A stretch of DNA of 64,000 bases. Source: Oceanobacillus manasiensis (lineage in GTDB: Bacteria > Bacillota > Bacilli > Bacillales > Amphibacillaceae). Of the stretch, positions 17,521 to 26,185 are shown piece by piece. The translations under genes were made by a program, and so were the position numbers. The DNA is taken from positions 186,001-250,000 of the forward strand of contig NZ_CCDL010000001.1 of the NCBI RefSeq assembly GCF_000724085.1, read 5' to 3'. Each line of letters starts with the position of its first letter. Position 1 is the first letter of the stretch. The notes beneath the pieces are model-generated. The model saw only the letters and a program-made list of their open reading frames with translations. It did no database searches and had not been told where the DNA came from.

Positions 17521-18010
17521 TCCAAAACCTCCGTATCACTGTGCCATCTATATCGGTATAGCTTTCATCCTCTATACCATCATTATTAAGAATAGTTTTA
17601 GCTGAACCAACGTTACCATCATCGCAGGTCACAAGTACTCTTGGAATATGTAGTTTCTTACATTTTTCTAAGGCTTCAGCAAGAATTCTTGTCGCATAAC
17701 CCTTACGTCTCTCACTTGGTCTTACACTGTAGCCGATATGCCCACCGACATGGAGTAAATGCTCCGTTAATTCATGCCGGATATCCACCATTGCAAGTAT
17801 TCTACCACCTGCATTCACAAGGAAATAATTGGAGCTTGGAACCCACTTACCTTGCCCACTCTCCCTATCATGCAAAGCTTGTAGATACTCTTCATATGTA
17901 GCGTGTCCAGTAAGGTTAAAGCTACTAGGAATCATGCGGGAAGGCCCCCATTCTTCCACATACTGTTTATGTTCTTCTTTCCATTCTAATGAAGGACGTA
18001 CTAAACGCAT
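17507..18010 (-). CDS. GNAT family N-acetyltransferase
   Basis: A 167-residue single-domain acetyltransferase. The central strand HVGGHIGYSVRPSERRKGYATRIL carries the RRKGYA pyrophosphate loop, and the end has the usual IEDESYTDIDGTVIRRFWI pattern of a ribosomal-protein- or small-molecule-modifying GNAT. The ATG at 18010 follows GGGGG at 8 nt. It is first of two overlapping GNAT genes. The substrate is unknown. Confidence 0.8.
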   Translation of the reverse strand: MRLVRPSLEWKEEHKQYVEEWGPSRMIPSSFNLTGHATYEEYLQALHDRESGQGKWVPSSNYFLVNAGGRILAMVDIRHELTEHLLHVGGHIGYSVRPSERRKGYATRILAEALEKCKKLHIPRVLVTCDDGNVGSAKTILNNDGIEDESYTDIDGTVIRRFWIVNE

Positions 18011-18140
18011 CCAATCATCCCCCTTTTTTAAATATAATTATAAAACATCATATATAGACAAAGACGTTTATGCAAGCATTTTTTCAGAATAGTTCATTCG
18101 ATTTTTTATATGATATAATTTTAAATTAGGAGGAATGTAG

Positions 18141-18596
18141 ATGAAAATCATTGTCGATGCAGACGCTTGTCCAGTAAAAGATACTATTATTCAAACAGCA
18201 TTAGAAAAAGAGATCCCGGTTATACTCGTATCCAGTTTTGCACATTATTCAAATGAACAGCATCCCGATGGTATCGAAACGATCTATGTTGATACCGGAG
18301 CAGAGTCGGCAGATTACCGGATCATGAAGCTGGCAGAACGCGGGGACGTCCTCGTAACACAAGATTATGGGCTGGCTTCCCTTGCACTTGCCAAAAAGTG
18401 TCATGTCCTACATCATAAAGGGTTCGTTTATACAAATGATAATATCGACCAGCTTCTCCAGACACGGTACCTTAGTGCAATGGAAAGAAAAAGCGGAAAA
18501 CGTACCAAAGGGCCTAAGCCATTTACACAAGATGATCGAGAGAAATTCGCTGCGCTTTTCACACAAAAAATAAGGGAGCTGAAAAATCATTCATAG
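18141..18596 (+). CDS. YaiI/YqxD family protein (UPF0178)
   Basis: A 151-residue protein of the UPF0178 family, related in fold to PIN/NYN nucleases. Motifs [12 protein letters not shown] at the start, [11 protein letters not shown] and [13 protein letters not shown] place conserved acidic residues for a possible metal site. The function is not established. AGGAGG stands 7 nt before the ATG. It is monocistronic with a strong terminator overlapping its end. Confidence 0.85.
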   Translation: MKIIVDADACPVKDTIIQTALEKEIPVILVSSFAHYSNEQHPDGIETIYVDTGAESADYRIMKLAERGDVLVTQDYGLASLALAKKCHVLHHKGFVYTNDNIDQLLQTRYLSAMERKSGKRTKGPKPFTQDDREKFAALFTQKIRELKNHS

Positions 18597-18616
18597 GATT
18601 TTTCAGTCCCCTTTTT
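18573..18616. terminator. Terminator after the YaiI-type gene
   Basis: GGGAGCTGAAAAATC pairs with GATTTTTCAGTCCC, followed by five T residues. It overlaps the last codons of the gene and may also stop the opposing ABC operon. Confidence 0.8.
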
Positions 18617-18635
18617 ACTATTTGAGTAACCGTAT

Positions 18636-19349
18636 TTATGATTTTGCTGATCTTGGTTTTAGTGGTGCGTTTCGCATTATTGGGTATGTGATAGCAAGCC
18701 CGGCAGCTCCAAATGCGCCTAATATAATGGCAACAACATTTCCACTCCATTCAAATGATGTGAGTGATTTTATAAGAGGATCTAGCACACCACCATAATA
18801 TAAAAACATAAAAGGAATCACGATAGCCATCATCCATATGGCCAGCCTTACCAACCCTAATCGGTAAAATAGACTATATAGGAGAAAGGCCATTCCAAAA
18901 AGAAAGAGAGCTGTCATCATATCCAGCCATAGATAGGACAAGAAATGATAGTCCACATAAAAGATTTCTCCCGGATGTAAAACTCCCTTGAAATTGAGCC
19001 TCCAATCACTTAATGTGACAAGGGTGAATTGAAGTACATTTAAGATAAAGACCACAACTGCAACAGACAAGATCCCAACCCCATAGAAGGATTTCAAAAT
19101 CTGTAATCTTGTACTGCCCATTCCTACTCCAATAGGTAATAGTGTCTTATACCCAAATATGGCAAAGCTCGGAATAAAGAAATAAGCTGGACCAGCTATA
19201 GAGCCAATCGCTTCACTCATATCAAAAGTTAAGCCTAAGACGATCCAAAGAATAGTCAGCGGTAAGGTAACGGATAAAATCAAAACGTTTAGGAAAAACC
19301 ACCTGGCATCTTCGTAAACCATTCTTGTTGTTCCACTAGTTATGCTCAT
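18636..19349 (-). CDS. ABC transporter permease, YtrA-type operon 2
   Basis: A 237-residue membrane protein with about six hydrophobic segments. The ATG at 19349 (GGAGG at 8 nt) lies inside the end of the ATPase gene (14-nt overlap). It is the last gene of gntR-ATPase-permease and the predicted membrane subunit of this second exporter. It differs clearly in sequence from the permease of operon 1. Confidence 0.75.
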   Translation of the reverse strand: MSITSGTTRMVYEDARWFFLNVLILSVTLPLTILWIVLGLTFDMSEAIGSIAGPAYFFIPSFAIFGYKTLLPIGVGMGSTRLQILKSFYGVGILSVAVVVFILNVLQFTLVTLSDWRLNFKGVLHPGEIFYVDYHFLSYLWLDMMTALFLFGMAFLLYSLFYRLGLVRLAIWMMAIVIPFMFLYYGGVLDPLIKSLTSFEWSGNVVAIILGAFGAAGLAITYPIMRNAPLKPRSAKS

Positions 19350-20214
19350 CAAGCACACCTCCTTCTGTTAAATTTAGTAGATAGTCCTGCACCTGTGCCT
19401 TTTCAATAGATAATCCGTGCTCTTTTGCGATCTGTTCCCACTCGCTGGTATAGGTTGCATGCAGCATAACCTTCAGCATTTTACCTAAAGCATTTCTCTC
19501 CAACACACGCTCATTCTTTATGACCGCTTCTACTTTTTCTTGATTACCAGATAACCAGAACCCCTTTTCTCTAATTACCTCCATTTCCTCATGAAGGAAA
19601 ATCTTCTGATTGTGGATAACGACCAAGGACTCACAAAGTGGCTGGATTTCCTCTATGTGGTGGGAGGATAGCAAGATAAAACGCGGGTTTTCTTCATAGG
19701 ATTCCTTCAATGCTTGATAGAATTTCTTACGTATACCTGCATCTAATCCATTTGTCGGTTCATCCAAGATAGTGATCTTCGCATGACTGGCAAGACCAAT
19801 TGTAATCTGAACAGCTGTCTTCATTCCTTTAGACAGCTTTGTTACCTTTTTATTTCTTGGGAGATTGAATAGCTTTAATAGTCGTTCAGCGGTTTCCTGA
19901 TGCCAATTTGGATTAAAATAACGGCCAAACCTTAAAGCATCTTCTACCGACCAGATGACACTGAAAGGATGATCCTCTTCCATATAGCAAATATCCTTTA
20001 CTATTTCAAGATTATTAAAAGGGGAGTGACCGAATATTTCAATGTCACCTTCTGCGGGCTTCTGGTGGCCGGCGAGTAATTTCATGAGTGTGGTTTTACC
20101 AGAGCCGTTCCTTCCCCAAAGTCCAGTAATGACTGGTTCCTCCTCAGTGAACGCAATTTTCTCTAGAATTGTTTCCTGATCATAAGCAAATGTCACGTTT
20201 TCTAACCTTATCAT
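19336..20214 (-). CDS. ABC transporter ATP-binding protein, YtrA-type operon 2
   Basis: A 292-residue ATPase with Walker A GLWGRNGSGKTTL (about 33-45), degenerate signature TKLSKGMKT, Walker B KITILDEPTNGLD and switch LSSHH. It is a paralogue of the ATPase of operon 1, sharing the KG-type signature, but only moderately similar overall. The ATG overlaps the gntR stop by 4 nt. Confidence 0.9.
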   Translation of the reverse strand: MIRLENVTFAYDQETILEKIAFTEEEPVITGLWGRNGSGKTTLMKLLAGHQKPAEGDIEIFGHSPFNNLEIVKDICYMEEDHPFSVIWSVEDALRFGRYFNPNWHQETAERLLKLFNLPRNKKVTKLSKGMKTAVQITIGLASHAKITILDEPTNGLDAGIRKKFYQALKESYEENPRFILLSSHHIEEIQPLCESLVVIHNQKIFLHEEMEVIREKGFWLSGNQEKVEAVIKNERVLERNALGKMLKVMLHATYTSEWEQIAKEHGLSIEKAQVQDYLLNLTEGGVLDEHN

Positions 20215-20567
20215 TTTATCTCCTCCTTCATTAACTGAATAATTTTATCGAGGTTTAATCCTAATCTGTTACCTTCCTCTAATAATGGTTTTATATAATC
20301 CTGGACATATTGCTTTTGTCTTTCTTTCATTAGGCTTTCTTTTGCCCCTTCTTTGACAAACATGCCAATCCCACGCTTTTTATAAATAAGGTTTTCATCC
20401 AAAAGTTGTTGGAGTCCTTTTCGTACAGTTGCCCTATTGATGTTATAAAACTGAGATATCTCATTTTCTGATGGAACTTTTTCCGTTTCTTCAAATTCTC
20501 CGTCGATTATGTCGTCACGGATCATATCCGCGATTTGCTGAAATATTGGTTGGGACTCATCTAACAT
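20211..20567 (-). CDS. GntR family regulator, YtrA subfamily, operon 2
   Basis: A 118-residue winged-helix repressor with QPIFQQIADMIRDDI and ENEISQFYNINRATVRKGLQQL, and a short C-terminal helix, typical of YtrA-type regulators. The ATG at 20567 is preferred (AGGTGAG upstream, and it matches the usual start) to an in-frame GTG 9 nt before. It probably represses its own promoter at 20623-20651. Confidence 0.85.
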   Translation of the reverse strand: MLDESQPIFQQIADMIRDDIIDGEFEETEKVPSENEISQFYNINRATVRKGLQQLLDENLIYKKRGIGMFVKEGAKESLMKERQKQYVQDYIKPLLEEGNRLGLNLDKIIQLMKEEIK

Positions 20568-20622
20568 TGCTCTCACCTAATGCCCTCCTCCCAGGATGGT
20601 TGGTTGTATACTTGTGTAATCA

Positions 20623-20651
20623 ACTATACTCAAAGCTCAAAAAATTGTCAA
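20623..20651 (-). promoter_or_regulatory. Promoter of YtrA-type operon 2
   Basis: TTGACA (20651-20646), 17 nt, TATAGT (20628-20623) on the minus strand: a near-consensus sigma-A promoter. An inverted repeat GTATA-N14-TATAC starts in the -10 and extends downstream (to about 20606), a candidate GntR operator. Confidence 0.7.
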
Positions 20652-20747
20652 TGGGCAATCGTATATAGAATGGCCAATTGGATTAAGACCCCGCTCTTTG
20701 TTAAAATATAGTCAAGATACGGACGCGTAAGAGGAGGAATGTAGCAT

Positions 20748-21884
20748 ATGAAAATTATTTCGATTGAGCCGACCCCAAGCCCTTACTCCATGAAGGTAAA
20801 TGTCGACGAAAAACTGCCAGATGGGCAGACAGAGAATTATAAGCGAGATGATGAAATGCAAGAGGCACCAGCCTATGTTCGCGATTTGTTTCAAATTGAC
20901 GGGGTGAAAGGACTTTATCGGGTGGTCGATTTCATTGCTCTGGAAAGGAACCCACGCATCCCTTGGGAGGAAATCCTTCCCGCTGTACGCCAGGCCCTAG
21001 GTTCTTCCGAGCAACAAGAAGAAGAAAAACAAGAAACAAATGCTGGGCAACAAGAAGAAGCTTTCGGTGAAGTTCATGTCTATCTTCAGATGTTCCGCTA
21101 TATCCCTATGCAGGTAAAATTAGAAGAGGGAGAAGTCGAAAAACGTTTCGGACTTCCTGAACGTTTTATGAATGCCACTATGAAAGCTTCAGAGACTTCG
21201 GATAATATGTTGATGGAACGTAAATGGGTAGAACAATCTCCTCGGTATGGAGACCTTGAGGAGATCGGAAAAGAGGTCTTGGAGGAAGTAAACGCTAGTT
21301 ATGATGATGCAAGACTTGAAGATCTTGTAAAGTATGCGTTGAATAATGAAACTGCCAGCAATCGTTCATTCTATCAAAAGGTTACGATGGAAATGATGGA
21401 GGCTCCTAATTGGAAGGATCGCTATGCTGCATTAGATAGAATGGATCCAACAGAGGAAGACTTACCTGTTCTGGATAAGGCGCTCCAAGATGAAAAAGCA
21501 TCTATTAGAAGACTTGCGACCGCCTATCTCGGTATGATTGAAAATAAACAAGTATTGCCATACTTATACAAAGCCTTAAAAGACAAGGCAGTTAATGTTA
21601 GAAGGACAGCGGGTGATTGTCTATCAGACCTTGGCTTTGAAGAAGCGATGCCAGAAATGATCAACTCTTTGACCGACAAAAGTCGTCTTGTCCGTTGGCG
21701 GGCAGCCATGTTCCTATACGAGCTCGGCGATGAAACTGCCATCCCTGCATTAAATGATGCCTTACAGGATCTAGAGTTCGAGGTAAGGATGCAAGTTAAA
21801 ATGGCTTTGGCTCGAATCGAAGGTGGAGAGCGTGCTAAAGGGTCGATATGGCATCAAATGACAGAGGCGGCCAAACAAAAATAA
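20748..21884 (+). CDS. cvfC: Conserved virulence factor C family protein (Nfu N-domain plus HEAT repeats)
   Basis: A 378-residue protein corresponding to Staphylococcus CvfC and B. subtilis YpgR. An N-terminal domain of the Nfu/NifU N-type (about 1-90) is followed by an acidic linker (about 90-110) and HEAT-like repeats (about 215-365), where DKALQDEKASIRRLA, KALKDKAVNVRRTA and NDALQDLEFEVRMQV repeat at about 32 residues. Its biochemical role is not established; HEAT repeats suggest protein binding. GGAGG stands upstream of the ATG. The gene is alone with its own terminator. Confidence 0.85.
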   Translation: MKIISIEPTPSPYSMKVNVDEKLPDGQTENYKRDDEMQEAPAYVRDLFQIDGVKGLYRVVDFIALERNPRIPWEEILPAVRQALGSSEQQEEEKQETNAGQQEEAFGEVHVYLQMFRYIPMQVKLEEGEVEKRFGLPERFMNATMKASETSDNMLMERKWVEQSPRYGDLEEIGKEVLEEVNASYDDARLEDLVKYALNNETASNRSFYQKVTMEMMEAPNWKDRYAALDRMDPTEEDLPVLDKALQDEKASIRRLATAYLGMIENKQVLPYLYKALKDKAVNVRRTAGDCLSDLGFEEAMPEMINSLTDKSRLVRWRAAMFLYELGDETAIPALNDALQDLEFEVRMQVKMALARIEGGERAKGSIWHQMTEAAKQK

Positions 21885-21956
21885 TCCACCCTAGTGCCAC
21901 GCACTCTGGTAGATTAATGTTAGTATGTGCTCCCCCTAAAGGGAGCCTTCAGTTAT

Positions 21957-21996
21957 TACCGTTAGTGTTTTATACGTTACTAACGGTATTTTTATT
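21957..21996 (+). terminator. Terminator of cvfC
   Basis: TACCGTTAGT pairs with ACTAACGGTA, then a T-rich tract. Confidence 0.8.
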
Positions 21997-22007
21997 TAGC
22001 AGGCGGT

Positions 22008-22709
22008 TTATACAATGAGTTCAGAGTTTTTCCCTTGGTAAAAGCGAACTGCTTTTTCTAGTAATGGGCCTTCAAAGTCAGGAAAATAGACGTCTGTAAA
22101 GTATAGCTCTGCAGTTGAGGACTGCCATAAGAGAAAATTACTCATCCGCTTCTCTCCACCTGTTCGTATAACCAACTCTGGATCGGGGAGTTCCTTTGTG
22201 TACAAACATTGCTGAAGGACTTGTTCATTCAACTGCGTGAGATCCATCTTTTCGTCTTGCAATTCCCTCACAATATGTCGTACTGCCTGCAAAATATCGT
22301 CCCTCCCGCCATAGTTAAAGGCGAAATTTACGATCAATCCTGTATTAGCCTCTGTTTCATTTACCGCATTTCTCAACGCAGTTCTTGTACGACTAGGTAG
22401 TGCTTCTAAATTACCGGATATACGGACAACAATATTGCGTCTTTGAAACTCAGGAAGCTTCTGTTTAAAGAACTTAACAGGCAAATGCATTAAGTAGTTT
22501 ACTTCCTCCATTGGCCTTGACCAGTTTTCAGAAGAAAAGGCATAAAGCGTTAGAACTTCAATACCTAAGTCAATGCTGGCATCAATAATTTTCTCCATCG
22601 TTTTCGCTCCGGCATAATGGCCCTCACTTCGCGTTAGTCCTCGCTGTTTTCCCCATCTTCCGTTCCCATCCATCATAATCGCTACATGCTTTGGGACACT
22701 TTTACCCAT
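22008..22709 (-). CDS. uppS: Cis-prenyltransferase, UppS family
   Basis: A 233-residue isoprenyl transferase that extends farnesyl diphosphate with isopentenyl diphosphate to a polyprenyl diphosphate. The catalytic Asp lies in HVAIMMDGNGRWGKQRG; YAFSSENWSRP and RTGGEKRMSNFLLWQ complete the active site. The usual consensus is RTSGE, here RTGGE. The ATG at 22709 has AAGGAG at 9 nt; an upstream in-frame start lacks one. It is not in the usual frr-uppS-cdsA-dxr setting but 28 nt behind a DUF4173 gene, which hints at a second copy with a specialised role. This cannot be settled from this window. Confidence 0.88.
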   Translation of the reverse strand: MGKSVPKHVAIMMDGNGRWGKQRGLTRSEGHYAGAKTMEKIIDASIDLGIEVLTLYAFSSENWSRPMEEVNYLMHLPVKFFKQKLPEFQRRNIVVRISGNLEALPSRTRTALRNAVNETEANTGLIVNFAFNYGGRDDILQAVRHIVRELQDEKMDLTQLNEQVLQQCLYTKELPDPELVIRTGGEKRMSNFLLWQSSTAELYFTDVYFPDFEGPLLEKAVRFYQGKNSELIV

Positions 22710-22737
22710 CGAAAACATCTCCTTACCTTTCATTTTA

Positions 22738-24195
22738 TTAAAAGTCCATCTCTTTAAATTTTTGCATGACTTCCTGTCGTTTGAAATTATAAGATTGCCA
22801 CGGATCTTCTTCTTTCTGGCGTAGCCTTTCTCTTATTTGTGTCAACATTGGTTTCAATCCCTTGTAATTCGGGTCGGACTTATAGATTTCCAACAAACCA
22901 TCCCAACCCGTATAAGATAGCGAGTTTAAATAGTGAATATCTATTTTCTCCGTTTTCTCGTATCTAGCTATATTTTGTTTGGTCACAACTTGCTCTACAT
23001 TAACTGCATTTAGCCCTGTATAAAATAGAATTGCTGCGATCAAATAAAAATGTAGTAGGGACACTTTTTCAAGCCATACTTTTATTAAGGTGTATGCGAA
23101 AATGACCATAAGTAATATCATAAACCCATGTGCCAATACTCGATCAATGGTGTAACCAAAAGCTGATTCATACATGCTTAACCGTTGGTAGGCAGATGCG
23201 AGCAAAATGGCGCTAAAAACAATTAACAATGTATAAAGGATTTTTAATACACGGTTTACTTTTACTGAGGCTTTAACAAACGTTAAAAAGCTGATAAGCA
23301 ATGTCCAATTGATCAATGTTACAATAATCAATTCAAAGAACCCTCGTCGTGCATACTCTGCATAAGTGAACCCTTCCTCCAAGCTCCCCCCAAAAAAGTA
23401 GGTGAATTGAACAGCTGCAAAAAGGCCGTACAACAGATTTAAAATAGAAAGAATGGTAACCGATGTAATGCCTTCCCATCCGGTCACTTGTTTATCATGA
23501 TCATAAGACTGTTTTGGGAATCTCTTCATTCGAATTGCCTGAAACAGCCCGAAAAACAAGAGTGCAGCTATCATGACAAACAATGTTCGGAATAAACCTT
23601 CAAGAAAGTTTAATTGAAGAAGAAACTCTGGCAAGGAAACAAGCATTTCCTCAAACACCGAATCAGCCGACATTAAAAGAGCTCCAATAACAAACAGAAG
23701 AGGTAAGCTAAAGCCAATTCCAATTAAAATACGAATTATCACCTTAGACGTTCCTTCCTCCACATTCTTAAACATGTAGTGGAAGATACTTTGAAAAAAG
23801 GCAATTATATACTGATACAGTTGCTCTATCTTTAATTTTAATATCGCGATAAAATAACTCGATGCCCAGTTATAATTTTCTGGTGTTGTAATTAAAATGA
23901 CATGGAAATACATCAACACAGGGATAACAAATAAGTTGAGACCATAAAACAAAATCGAATCGTAATAGAGATAACTCCCTGCCAATATCCAGATTATGAG
24001 CATTAAGAGTAATCCGATTCTTCTATGATAAAAAGCAAAGCCAGTGCGATAAAAAAGAATGCTGTAAAATCCGGCAACAAACAATAGATACGAGACGCCA
24101 ATACGACCATGGAAAAAGCTAATTTCCGCTAACACTCCTAGCCCTATGCAAACGACTAAAAACAGAAAATCTTTTTTTGACACTTCAACTTTCAT
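22738..24195 (-). CDS. DUF4173/DUF4153-type polytopic membrane protein
   Basis: A 485-residue protein with about 12 predicted membrane segments. The motif block GALLMSADSVFEEML and the later FTYAEYARRGFFEL pattern fit the DUF4153/4173 superfamily, whose function is unknown. A soluble C-terminal tail (about 410-485) follows the last helix. The ATG at 24195 has GGAGG at 7 nt. It is the first gene of a two-gene unit with uppS, so a link to lipid-carrier or envelope metabolism is possible; that is inference from position only. Confidence 0.75.
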   Translation of the reverse strand: MKVEVSKKDFLFLVVCIGLGVLAEISFFHGRIGVSYLLFVAGFYSILFYRTGFAFYHRRIGLLLMLIIWILAGSYLYYDSILFYGLNLFVIPVLMYFHVILITTPENYNWASSYFIAILKLKIEQLYQYIIAFFQSIFHYMFKNVEEGTSKVIIRILIGIGFSLPLLFVIGALLMSADSVFEEMLVSLPEFLLQLNFLEGLFRTLFVMIAALLFFGLFQAIRMKRFPKQSYDHDKQVTGWEGITSVTILSILNLLYGLFAAVQFTYFFGGSLEEGFTYAEYARRGFFELIIVTLINWTLLISFLTFVKASVKVNRVLKILYTLLIVFSAILLASAYQRLSMYESAFGYTIDRVLAHGFMILLMVIFAYTLIKVWLEKVSLLHFYLIAAILFYTGLNAVNVEQVVTKQNIARYEKTEKIDIHYLNSLSYTGWDGLLEIYKSDPNYKGLKPMLTQIRERLRQKEEDPWQSYNFKRQEVMQKFKEMDF

Positions 24196-24294
24196 GGAAT
24201 ATCCTCCAAGCATACTTTGTAATTCTATATGCATAGTAATTCTATGTATATAGGTAAAAAAATATCCGTTTTGGGACAGAAGGAAGGAAATACG

Positions 24295-24921
24295 TTACAC
24301 AGATTTCTTCCGCCCCCATTTATACCCTAGTCGGCTGACGGGGTATAATACGACCGTAAAGCCGATACACGCCACAATAAACGGCAAACTTATCAATGGT
24401 TCAAACCATTTATGTGGAATAAATTTAAATATAACCAAATACATTAAGACCAGATTAGGAATTAAACAAATAATAAACGTTTTTTTTAACAGTTTCCTTC
24501 CGGCTTCTCCAAACTCTTTGCCTATCTCATAGCCGAGCAATCCCCAGAAAAAAGTGTAGACCACCATGATGACGGACGCTGATTTAGTGAGACCCTCCCA
24601 AAGAATATCTGTCCAATTCCAATCAAATACATGATAAATAATAGTTAAGATAGCACCACCTAAGAATATAGCCACATTTAAGATTACAAAGAGCCATTGT
24701 GTTTTCTTAGGCGTAATCGCTGCCTCCTGTTTCCACAACGAAGCAATTTCCTCTGGTTCCCCAAGCCTTTCAACTAATATGGGGTAAGAGCTTTTCCCCT
24801 CTGTCTCTTGTTCTAATTCATAAATATGGGCCTGATATTCAGCCAGAATCGACTCTTTATCCGGATGGTCGTCAAGCTCATCTGCTAATTTCTCTTGGAA
24901 GGTTTTTGCTCCCTGATTCAT
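24295..24921 (-). CDS. HAAS-domain (DUF1700-like) membrane protein
   Basis: A 208-residue protein. The first 65 residues form a helical HAAS-type signalling domain ([22 protein letters not shown]... [11 protein letters not shown]), followed by four hydrophobic segments. Such proteins are typically encoded beside PadR regulators and are thought to sense or transduce membrane stress. The ATG at 24921 overlaps the padR stop by 4 nt, so the two are co-translated. Confidence 0.8.
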   Translation of the reverse strand: MNQGAKTFQEKLADELDDHPDKESILAEYQAHIYELEQETEGKSSYPILVERLGEPEEIASLWKQEAAITPKKTQWLFVILNVAIFLGGAILTIIYHVFDWNWTDILWEGLTKSASVIMVVYTFFWGLLGYEIGKEFGEAGRKLLKKTFIICLIPNLVLMYLVIFKFIPHKWFEPLISLPFIVACIGFTVVLYPVSRLGYKWGRKKSV

Positions 24922-25250
24922 GTTTCGTTTCTCCGAATCAGGTTATTCATCACTTGAACATAACGGTGCCATTCACTCGTCTTCTCCTCAAGCATTTCCT
25001 TCCCCTGTTCGGTAATCCGATAATATTTACGGGCAGGCCCCTTCTCCTGGTTTTGCCAATAGCATTCAATATACTCCTGTTTTTCCAGTTTATGTAGTGC
25101 CGGATACAAGGTACCTTCCTTAATTTGCAGGTTATGCTCACTACGCTGATCCATTTCCTTTACAAGTTCATAACCGTACATATCCCGTTCTTCCAACAAC
25201 TGTAATACAAGCAAAGAGGTACTGCCTTTCACTAGCTCCCGATTAAACAT
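24918..25250 (-). CDS. PadR family transcriptional regulator
   Basis: A 110-residue PadR protein: a winged helix with the hallmark [13 protein letters not shown]...[19 protein letters not shown] and a short C-terminal dimer helix (about 85-105). It likely represses its own unit with the HAAS protein; a palindrome suitable as operator lies at 25260-25278, directly upstream of its binding site. Confidence 0.9.
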   Translation of the reverse strand: MFNRELVKGSTSLLVLQLLEERDMYGYELVKEMDQRSEHNLQIKEGTLYPALHKLEKQEYIECYWQNQEKGPARKYYRITEQGKEMLEEKTSEWHRYVQVMNNLIRRNET

Positions 25251-25259
25251 TTTATCACC

Positions 25260-25278
25260 TACCTAGAATTATTAGGTA
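25260..25278. promoter_or_regulatory. Candidate PadR operator
   Basis: TACCTA-N7-TAGGTA, a perfect 6-bp-arm inverted repeat 10 nt upstream of the padR start codon. Confidence 0.5.
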
Positions 25279-25325
25279 TGTTCACTATATATAATTATTT
25301 TCTGTTTGTAAAGCATTTATCCCAT

Positions 25326-25442
25326 TTACTGGAGCATAATCTTTAACTGGTCTATCCTTTTTCTTATCCATGAGCGCTTGTCAGGTAAAAGTGAAATGTC
25401 ACCCCGTTCAGCAATGGTCTCTACTGCATCATCGATGGACAC
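25326..25442 (-). other. Possible small ORF or gene remnant
   Basis: A 38-codon reading frame from GTG 25442 to TAA has coding-like composition and a basic C-terminus (…LLPDKRSWIRKRIDQLK…). A stop codon lies only two codons before the GTG and there is no good ribosome binding site. It may be the surviving tail of a lost gene or a real micro-protein. No family is recognised. Confidence 0.3.
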
Positions 25443-25720
25443 TCCGTTTCAATCTAGACAGCACACCTTGTTTCTTATATAATAGCACTAACTTAAAACG
25501 AAAGGGTGACCCGGGTACATGAAGTTATAATCCTATTTCACTTGAAAAACATCTGCATAGGTATGATAAGAAAAACAGACAAGATCTGTCTTTTTTGCAC
25601 GTTGGGAAGTATAAAATCTTAGCTAGGAAGCAATAACGACTTAGTTAAAATTTTGAAGACCCAAGTATAAGAAAAACGTGCACATTCTCCAAAAGACAAG
25701 CGAATGCGAGTTTTTCTAAC

Positions 25721-25771
25721 ATGCCGCTTATGAATGTTTTTAGAATAGGATTGTTTCATGTATTTGGATAG
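25721..25771 (+). CDS. Putative leader peptide (16 residues) of the ABC-F attenuator
   Basis: ATG at 25721 opens a frame encoding MPLMNVFRIGLFHVFG and ends in TAG. Codons 6-10 form the antiterminator strand, so a ribosome translating them would free the terminator, while one stalled at the first codons would allow read-through. The ribosome binding site is weak or hidden in the preceding hairpin, which is the main reason for caution. Confidence 0.45.
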   Translation: MPLMNVFRIGLFHVFG

Positions 25772-25816
25772 CTGCACAAGGGGGAAGTATCCTTTTTTGT
25801 GCTACACCTGCATGCT

Positions 25817-25852
25817 GCCTTCTATTCTAAAAACGAATAGGAGGCTTTTTTT
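25817..25852 (+). terminator. Attenuator terminator upstream of the ABC-F gene
   Basis: GCCTTCTATTC pairs fully with GAATAGGAGGC (one G-U) across a 7-nt loop and is followed by seven T residues. No convergent or upstream gene on this strand needs it. Confidence 0.85.
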
Positions 25853-25860
25853 AGCTCCAA

Positions 25861-26132
25861 AGCAAAAGCGGAAGCGACTGTTTAGAGACGTACGGACTGG
25901 AGTGAACCGCAGGAGATAAAGGAAATATGCCCCTGCAAAAGGGGTATGTCGGCGTTGGCCGACAAGGCCGATTTTAGTCGACCTACAATAATCTAGGGAT
26001 CTGATATTGACTTTCACCGCAAGGGTATAAGTGCGATTAAGCCTCTGGTTTTCACCAATCGGCAAGTCTTCTTTATCGTACGGAGGTGAGGGAAGTCACG
26101 CTAGTCTCTGGGCGCTAGAGCTAGACGTGGCC
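25861..26132 (+). repeat. Dispersed repeat family B, copy 1
   Basis: About 270 nt, shared with 28901-29155. Common blocks are TTAGAGACGTACGGACTGG-type, AGGAGATAAAGGAAA, GGGTATAAGTGCGA, TAAGCCTCTGGTT, CACCAATCGGCAAGTCTTCT, GGTGAGGGAAGTC, CGCTAGTCTCTGGG and GAGCT-GACG-GGCC. The middle differs: this copy has a CCCCTGC...GCAAAAGGGG stretch and a block of GGCCGACAAGGCC hairpins. Reading frames across it have no coding character. It lies between the attenuator terminator and the ABC-F start codon. Confidence 0.75.
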
Positions 26133-26185
26133 TTTTTGCAAATGGATTATACAAGTCTTAATAAACTGGAACGGAGAGGATATTT

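Larger units (their letters stand above)
25670..25852 (+). promoter_or_regulatory. Transcription attenuator leader of the Vga-like ABC-F gene
   Basis: The segment holds, in order: a hairpin AGAAAAAC/GTTTTTCT (25670-25717); a 16-codon ORF (25721-25771); two interleaved helices GGATA/TATCC and GCACAA/TTGTGC (25766-25802); and an intrinsic terminator (25817-25852). The 13 nt GTTTTTAGAATAG at 25736-25748, inside the ORF, are perfectly complementary to CTATTCTAAAAAC at 25822-25834, i.e. the terminator's 5' arm and loop. This gives a classical antiterminator. It fits ribosome-mediated attenuation as described for other ABC-F and ribosome-targeting resistance genes. Confidence 0.7.

Noticed and set aside
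25802-26065. An 87-codon minus-strand ORF and, likewise, an 83-codon plus-strand ORF at 29048-29299
   Set aside because: Both run through the family B repeats, lack a ribosome binding site, and have compositions set by the repeat. They are treated as non-coding.
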